Shown: one piece after another, positions 59,187 to 64,000 of the stretch
How positions within the stretch are numbered: the stretch's first letter is position 1
How the letters are laid out: each line of letters opens with the position of its first letter
From: Isoetes taiwanensis
Taxonomy: Eukaryota; Streptophyta; Lycopodiopsida; Isoetales; Isoetaceae
Assembly: GCA_021234155.1 (NCBI GenBank)
Contig: JAJEKV010000004.1
Location: 25,399,662-25,463,661, forward strand
Reading direction: 5' to 3'
Length of the DNA: 64,000 nucleotides
Position numbers and translations under genes: made by a program
The notes under the pieces: generated by a model
What the model was told of the DNA's origin: nothing
What the model saw: the letters and a program-made list of their open reading frames with translations, nothing else
Databases searched by the model: none

Positions 59187-59537
59187 TTCTAGAATGGGAC
59201 TCGCTGACTCCAACAAAGTGCCCGACTACCGAGAAACTTCCTTACAAACTAGGATCGAGGACGAAGGTCACAGACGGGCCAAAGGCCTAAAAGGATAAGA
59301 TGAAAGAAACGCCATTGAATTGGCTAAACCAGGTGGAAGAAGCCCTCCCCGCCTCGGAAACAAGTCAAAGAGAATAAGGTGCTGAGAGAAGAGGAAGCGT
59401 AGGCGAGACGAGGATGTAGAAACGCCGTGCAAATAGCAAACTCCCAACCCAAACGGGCATGCGCCGCCCGCATGCATGCACATCATGCATGCTCGTCCCA
59501 TTCTAGAATGGCGATCCGATGTCTCGGATCGATGCGA
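59187..59537 (+). mobile_element. Rolling-circle-like element, second locus, unit 2
   Basis: Head-to-tail second unit with the same ends (TTCTAGAATGGGACTCGC ... hairpin, ATGCGA). The left flank of the dimer is GTTGGA and the right flank ATACTGAGTAG; the empty paralogues at 53776 and 62529 read GTTGGAATATTGAGTAG. The insertion therefore duplicated and removed no target bases. Confidence 0.75.
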
Positions 59538-60124
59538 ATACTGAGTAGTATTCTAATTTCTAAGATATCTGTTGCGTAAAGGCGCATTTGAGGATCAAAA
59601 AGTGATAAAAAAAAAATTTGAGTGGTTAGAAAAAATTAAATAATTAAAAGTTCAAGCACACAATATTCTTAAAGTGCCTCATCCTTTTTAGTGTTTGCTC
59701 CATCTATATATTACATGTATTGACAAAAATCAAACTCGAACATGTGACATCGGGATAATGGAATTTAATGTTTTAATTAAAGATCAATGTTGCCCATCCT
59801 CGAAGCCATGACATTGAGGTTGGTTATCGTTTCTTCATTGAAATGAGATCATGAACATATTGTTAAATGTAGAACATGATTTTGCGAATGCAAGCTGGGT
59901 CCTCAACTTGCTTTAAAGAGTAGCTATCAATTAGCCAATTGAAAGGTCATATAAAGCAGTTGAAATTGTTTATTCTAGGATTTGATGTATGCCTTAGTTG
60001 ACGTCGTATTATATGGACATGGTCAAATTAAAATGGTGGGTGGGACTTATGAATAGGTCAATATTGTAAAAGACTATTGATGTTAGATGTAGGACCTAAA
60101 AGATATAGGCGAATTTCTACACGG

Positions 60125-60783
60125 CACATTTTTTTTGGACTTGAACCTTTATTATCTAGAGAAAATTACAAAGTACAATGGGGACTAAAAACTCAGTGGG
60201 GAGAATTTCCACCAGAGCAAATCGACTCCACTCAAATACAACATCTAAACAGTATGAAGAGCAAGCAAAATCTCATGAGTAAGTGTGAATCTGAAGATAA
60301 TGCTCCCAAATACGACTCTTTACCTCATTAGCAATTGATGAGCACCTGAATACTTTGACAAAAGGACCTGTGCATCCGAACAAGCAAGACCTTTGAATAT
60401 GAGAAGATTCCCTTTTTGCCAAAATTTCCCAACCATTTGGATAAACTGCTAATAACACCTGTTGTCTATTCAAATTGCAATGAAAGAGGCTTTGAAGCCA
60501 CAACCAAGCATGCCTGACATGTCTACACAGGAAGAAGCAATGCTCAATTGTCTCGTTCCTCTGTGCACATAAGGGACAAAGTGCAGATACCTCTGGACGA
60601 AATATATGCACCAAAATATTAACGCACAGACAATGATGAATGACTTGCCACTATAAAACAGATACTTTGGGATGGAGCAGTTTATCCCATACCCATTTCC
60701 ATATTGCTTTCTGCCGGTCCCTAGGAATGACCAAGGTCCACTTGAATGAAGGAGGCAAGACGTCCGCAACAAGCGACCTTATA
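60125..60783 (-). mobile_element. LINE 3' end with zf-RVT-type domain, in U4
   Basis: The minus strand encodes CPLCAQRNETIEHCFFLCRH and RHAWLWLQ, the C..C...H..F.C..(V/A)W pattern of the zinc-binding region after plant LINE reverse transcriptases. Upstream WQVIHHCLCVN-like residues follow the expected order. The T run at 60127-60133 is the 3' A tail. GAATTTCTACACGGCACA to the left (about 60110) and GAATTCCCATATGACACA to the right (about 60788) are a diverged target-site duplication; the empty site in U2 (about 54328) has a single copy. About 65 bp present in the U5 copy (63361-63485) are lost here, and the frame is broken. Confidence 0.8.
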
Positions 60784-60870
60784 CATGGAATTCCCATATG
60801 ACACATGCATGTTCTCCATATATATCTCGACTTCTAAGGTGCTCTTTGGCAGTATTGGACGGCTGTGTAA

Positions 60871-61050
60871 TGCTGTTGTCGAACCAGGATAAGGCGCTAG
60901 TTAGTTCCCTGACAGAGTACCAAGCTGCAAATTACCAGTACCTGGCTTTCAAATTGGACAACTATGGCACAATCTACTATGATTTTTCCCTTTCCCAGCC
61001 CCCCTTCTATTTTCTACTTTTTCCTCTGGAAGATCGGATTCCAAAACCAA
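60871..61050 (+). pseudogene. Two-exon family, copy U4, exon 1
   Basis: From the ATG at about 60871: MLLSNQDKALVSSLTEYQAA, then NYQYLAFKLDNYGTIYYDFS, to ACCAA|GTAAGA, a good GT donor. This is the least damaged exon 1 in the window. As in U2, the LDNYGTIYYDF frame is not the one that would join the helix of exon 2. The exon-2 acceptor of U4 has changed from CATAGC to GACAAC at about 61142-61147, so normal splicing is not expected. Confidence 0.45.
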
Positions 61051-61147
61051 GTAAGATACTATTTCTTTCTTTTATTTTATTTTATTTTACTTATTTTACT
61101 TGACATAATCTAGCATAAAGTGATAATTTGTTGGTCCTTTGCGACAA

Positions 61148-61962
61148 CTTCAAGACTATTGGAATAGTTGCAGCATGCATAATTTTAAAAGTATGTTATA
61201 GTAATATTGTATGCAGTGTAAGTGCGAGAGTTGCCAGAGTTGCGAAGAAGAGAAGAAAAGGAAGGAGGAAAAAGAAAATAGAATAGAATAGAATAGAATA
61301 GTTTTTTTAACGTCCACGGAGACCAATAGGTCATGGGACCCATACAATGGGCTAGTACAATCATTACTACTAGGATTAAAAAACCCCTGCCTCGAAAGGT
61401 TTTCAAGGGAAAAACCTTTGCAGTAATGGTGATACTAGACAAGCAGAGATAATGACTACTGAGGGCTCAGTAATTGCAGACGTTTATCTAGAACCTCAAG
61501 TATGTATAATGCCAAGTCATGCACAGATGGTGCTCTGAGAAGTTGTGGAAGCGTGGTGGAAAAGAAGGAAAAGAAATGTTGTTGCGGATGCAAGTGCAAT
61601 GAGTGCGAAGTGAGAGAGGAGAAGATAAGTTATTAACACTACTACTTGCCCAAACACTTATCATTGCACATGCCCTTAGTATTGAAGAGCATGTATTCTT
61701 CAAGTTGGTCCCCTTTCTCGTTTTTTCTCTCTGTTATAGTAATCGTCGTAAGCAGTGTCACTGTGAGAATTGTGACAGTTGTGAAGAAGAGAAGAAAAAG
61801 AAGGAGGAAAAAGAAAATAAGGAAAAGGAAAAGGAAGAGAAGGAAAAGAAATGTTGTTGCGAATGCAAGTGCAAAGAGTGCGAAGTGAAAGAGCAGAAGG
61901 TAACTTATTACCACTACTACTGTCCAAACACTTATCACTTTTCCACATGCCCTTACTATTGA
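61148..61962 (+). pseudogene. Two-exon family, copy U4, duplicated exon 2 split by a LINE
   Basis: The first exon-2 copy runs 61148-61272 (helix remnant, then CESCQSCEEEKKRKEEKEN) and is interrupted by a LINE at 61273-61561. It resumes with AAAGAAGGAAAAGAAATGTT and the Cys-rich CCGCKCNECEV at 61562-61625. A second exon-2 piece at 61737-61962 reads CYSNRRKQCHCENCDSCEEE, a Lys/Glu tract, CCCECKCKECEVKEQKVTYY and HYYCPNTYHFSTCPYY before TGA. That piece lacks the helix. Copies of the tail block recur at about 61650, 61925 and 62062. Confidence 0.5.
61273..61561 (-). mobile_element. 5'-truncated LINE insertion (minus strand)
   Basis: Near-identical in reverse to the last 0.29 kb of the LINE at 5195-5478, including the end of the ORF (LLSAPSVHDLALYILEVLDK), the hairpin module and GTTAAAAAAAC. 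Its tail is AATAG repeated about five times (61276-61300). Alignment with copy U3 places it inside the Lys/Glu tract of exon 2. GGAAAAAGAAAA to the left and GGAAAAGAAGGAAAAG to the right make a short A/G-rich target duplication possible but not provable. Confidence 0.85.
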
Positions 61963-62182
61963 AGACCATGTATTCTTCGCCTTGGTCCTCTTACATTGCA
62001 GCCTTCGAATGGATCTACACCACACGTTCATCATCCCTATATTATTTATTGCTACTGCCCAAACACTTATCACTACTGCACATGTTGAAGAGCATGTATT
62101 CTTTAAGTTGGTCCCCTCTCTCCTTTCAAAGATTGAATTATACAAAACCAACAACACAAAGGGTGTTTGGCGGTCTCCTTGT

Positions 62183-62214
<32 letters not shown>

Positions 62215-62578
62215 TTTTGAACCATTAGATTCTTGAGTCTTTTGAACATATTTCAAATATGTTTAGTTATGGAGACCAATGTAAAATTACTACCACAATG
62301 TGCATAAGAGAGCATCCACCTTTTGTATTACCAAACAAATTTAACATCTCTATAAACTTAATGTCTGTTGTTTTGAGTGCTGCTCCCATATTTTCCTTCA
62401 TGGAAACTCAGTCTTACCCACTGCGTTCCCCTAGGATCGATCACCCTAAGTGATCTGGAGATCTTGACCGCCCCTTGGTAGGTGCCCTTCACAAGGTTTT
62501 CCAAGACTCAAGTCAACAAGGCCCAAGAGTTGGAATATTGAGTAGTATTCTAATTTCTAAGGTATCTGTTGCATAAAG

Positions 62579-62591
62579 AATAGAATAGAAT
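62579..62591. repeat. AATAG footprint insertion
   Basis: AATAGAATAGAAT is inserted between GCATAAAG and GCGCATTT. The paralogue at 59570 reads GCGTAAAGGCGCATTT without it. The motif is the tail repeat of the LINE family at 61273-61561. Confidence 0.8.
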
Positions 62592-63121
62592 GCGCATTTG
62601 AGGATCAAAAAGTGATAAAAAGAATTTGAGTGATTAAAAAAAATTAAATAATTAAAAGTTCAAGCACACAATATTCTTAAAGTGCCTCATCCTTTTTAGT
62701 GTTTGCTCCATTTATGTATTACATGTATTGACACTCGAACATGTGACATTGGGATAATGGAATTTAATGTTTTAATTAAAGATCAATGTTGCCATCCTCG
62801 AAGCCATGACATTGAGGTTGGTTATCGTTTCTTCCATTGAAATAAGATCATGAACATATTGTTAAATGTAGAATGTGATTTTGCGAATGCAAGCTGGGTC
62901 CTCAACTTGCTTTAAAGAGTAGCTATCAATTAGCCAATTGAAAGGTCATATAAAGCAGTTGAAATTGTTTATTCTAAGATTTGATGTATGCCTTAGTTGA
63001 CGTCGTATTATATGGACATGGTCAAATTAAAATGGTGGGTGGGACTTATGAATAGGTCAATATTGTAAAGGACTATTGATGTTGGATGTAGAACCTAAAA
63101 GATATAGGTGAATTTCTACAC

Positions 63122-63823
63122 GACACTTTTTTTTTCTTTTGGGGACTTGAACTTTTATTATCCAGAGAAAATTACAAAGTACAATGGGGACTAAAAACTC
63201 AGTGTAGAGAATTTTCACCAGAGCAAATCCACTCCACTCAAATACAACATCTGAATAGTATGAAGAGCAAGCAAAATCTCATGAGTAAGTGTGAATCTGA
63301 AGATGATGCTTCCAAATACGATTCTTTACCTCATTAGCAATTGATGAGCACCTGAATGCTTTGACAATTCGTTGTTGGGCATCGAGAAGGACCTGCGCAT
63401 CGAACAAGCAAGACCTTTGAATATGAGAAGATTCTTTCTTTTCCAAATGGACCAGATGATCCATGCAGAAGCCAAATGAAACGCCCAACCATTTGGATAA
63501 ACTGCTAATAACACCTGTTGGCTATTCAAATTGCAATGAAAAAGGCCTTGAAGCCACAACCAAGCATGCCTGACATGTCTACACAGGAAGAAGCAATGCT
63601 CAATTGTCTCGTTCCTCTGTGCACATAAGGGACAAAGTGCAGATACCTGTGGACGAAATCTGTGCACCAAAATATTAATGCCCAGACAACGATGAATGAC
63701 TTGCCACTATAAAACAGATACTTTGGGATGGAGCAGTTTATCCCATACCCATTTCCATATTGCTTTATGCCGCTCCCTAGGAATGACAAGGAGGCAAGAC
63801 GTCTGCAACAAGCGACCTTGTAC
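63122..63823 (-). mobile_element. LINE 3' end with zf-RVT-type domain, in U5
   Basis: Same insertion as 60125-60783, at the same place relative to the unit, but with about 65 bp more sequence. It encodes CPLCAQRNETIEHCFFLCRH and, further on, FHLASAWIIWSIWKRKNLLI, the conserved W..W..R(K)N block that the U4 copy has lost. The plus-strand T run at 63127-63140 is its A tail. It is the best preserved tail of this family in the window, but without RT or endonuclease. Confidence 0.8.
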
Positions 63824-63905
63824 ATGGAATTCCCACATGACACATGCCTGTTCTCCATATATATCGACTTAAAGGTGCTCTTTGGCTGTATTGGACGGCT
63901 GTGTA

Positions 63906-64000
63906 ATGTTGTTGTCGAACCAGGATAAGGCGCTAGTTAGTTCCCTGATAGAGTACCAAGCTGCAAATTACCAGTACCTGGCTTTCAAATTAGACAACTA
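63906..64000 (+). pseudogene. Two-exon family, copy U5, exon 1 start
   Basis: Reads SNQDKALVSSLIEYQAANYQ then YLAFKLDN, cut by the window end. The preceding TGTGTAATGTTGTTGTCG gives MLLS as in U4. The state of the rest of this copy is unknown. Confidence 0.45.

Larger units (their letters stand above)
59538..62530 (+). repeat. Segmental duplication unit U4
   Basis: Repeats as U5 with an offset of about 2997 bp (TGAGTAGTATTCTAATTTCT at about 59542 and 62539). It contains, in order, the flank blocks, a minus-strand LINE tail (60125-60783), exon 1, exon 2 interrupted by a second LINE, and a second exon-2 copy. Confidence 0.85.
62531..64000 (+). repeat. Segmental duplication unit U5 (cut by the window end)
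   Basis: Follows U4 closely from its first base. It includes its own copy of the zf-RVT LINE tail and the start of exon 1 (VSSLIEYQAANYQYLAFKLD, about 63906-64000), and continues beyond the window. Confidence 0.85.

Overview
The window reads as nuclear DNA of a land plant with a large, repeat-rich genome. It is AT-rich and almost free of intact genes. It holds short exon-like pieces bounded by GT/AG signals, a plant-specific coiled-coil (filament-like plant protein) 3' end, plant CDK-type kinase fragments, plant non-LTR retrotransposon tails and long simple-sequence tracts. A DUF7869-like fragment and the style of LINE suggest a non-flowering plant (fern, lycophyte or similar), but this cannot be settled from the sequence alone. 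No complete, unambiguous protein-coding gene was found, and no rRNA, CRISPR array or standard tRNA gene.

Layout. 1-5.5 kb: a terminal exon of an unrecognised gene (minus strand), a head-to-tail dimer of a small rolling-circle-like element (3240-4308) and a LINE 3' end with an ATTCT tail. 6.5 kb: a possible first exon. 8.5-9.7 kb: a CGTACG-rich tract and a tRNA-derived SINE-like unit. 11.57-21.63 kb: four near-identical 2.5 kb tandem units. 22.8-25.4 kb: 3' exons of a filament-like plant protein between two 0.2 kb direct repeats. 26.7-33.7 kb: a cluster of Helitron termini, including an apparent complete non-autonomous Helitron (26803-33328) that carries broken, duplicated CDKF-like kinase fragments and begins directly at the 3' end of another Helitron. 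35-38.4 kb: a reverse transcriptase fragment and a rearranged duplication. 39 kb: a further Helitron 5' end and possible LTR-element remnants. 40.1-41.4 kb: a triplicated repeat with a tRNA-like promoter. 43.2-43.9 kb: another LINE tail. 47.26 kb: a likely LTR edge. 48.6-49.5 kb: the DUF7869-like fragment.

51-64 kb is a local segmental-duplication cluster of at least five units. Each derives from a two-exon gene. Exon 1 has a short segment that faintly resembles a bulb-type lectin and a Pro/Ser linker. Exon 2 encodes a membrane helix followed by a Lys/Glu-rich and Cys/Tyr-rich tail. The copies are decayed by frameshifts, lost splice sites and LINE insertions. Because the units are paralogous, they provide empty-site comparisons. 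One shows that the dimeric element at 58496-59537 inserted without a target-site duplication, and others order the LINE insertions in time.

The most interesting signals are the head-to-tail rolling-circle junctions of two unrelated families (26802/26803; 3929/3930 and 59186/59187), compensatory base changes in their terminal stems, and a hairpin module shared by the LINE 3' end and the dimeric element.
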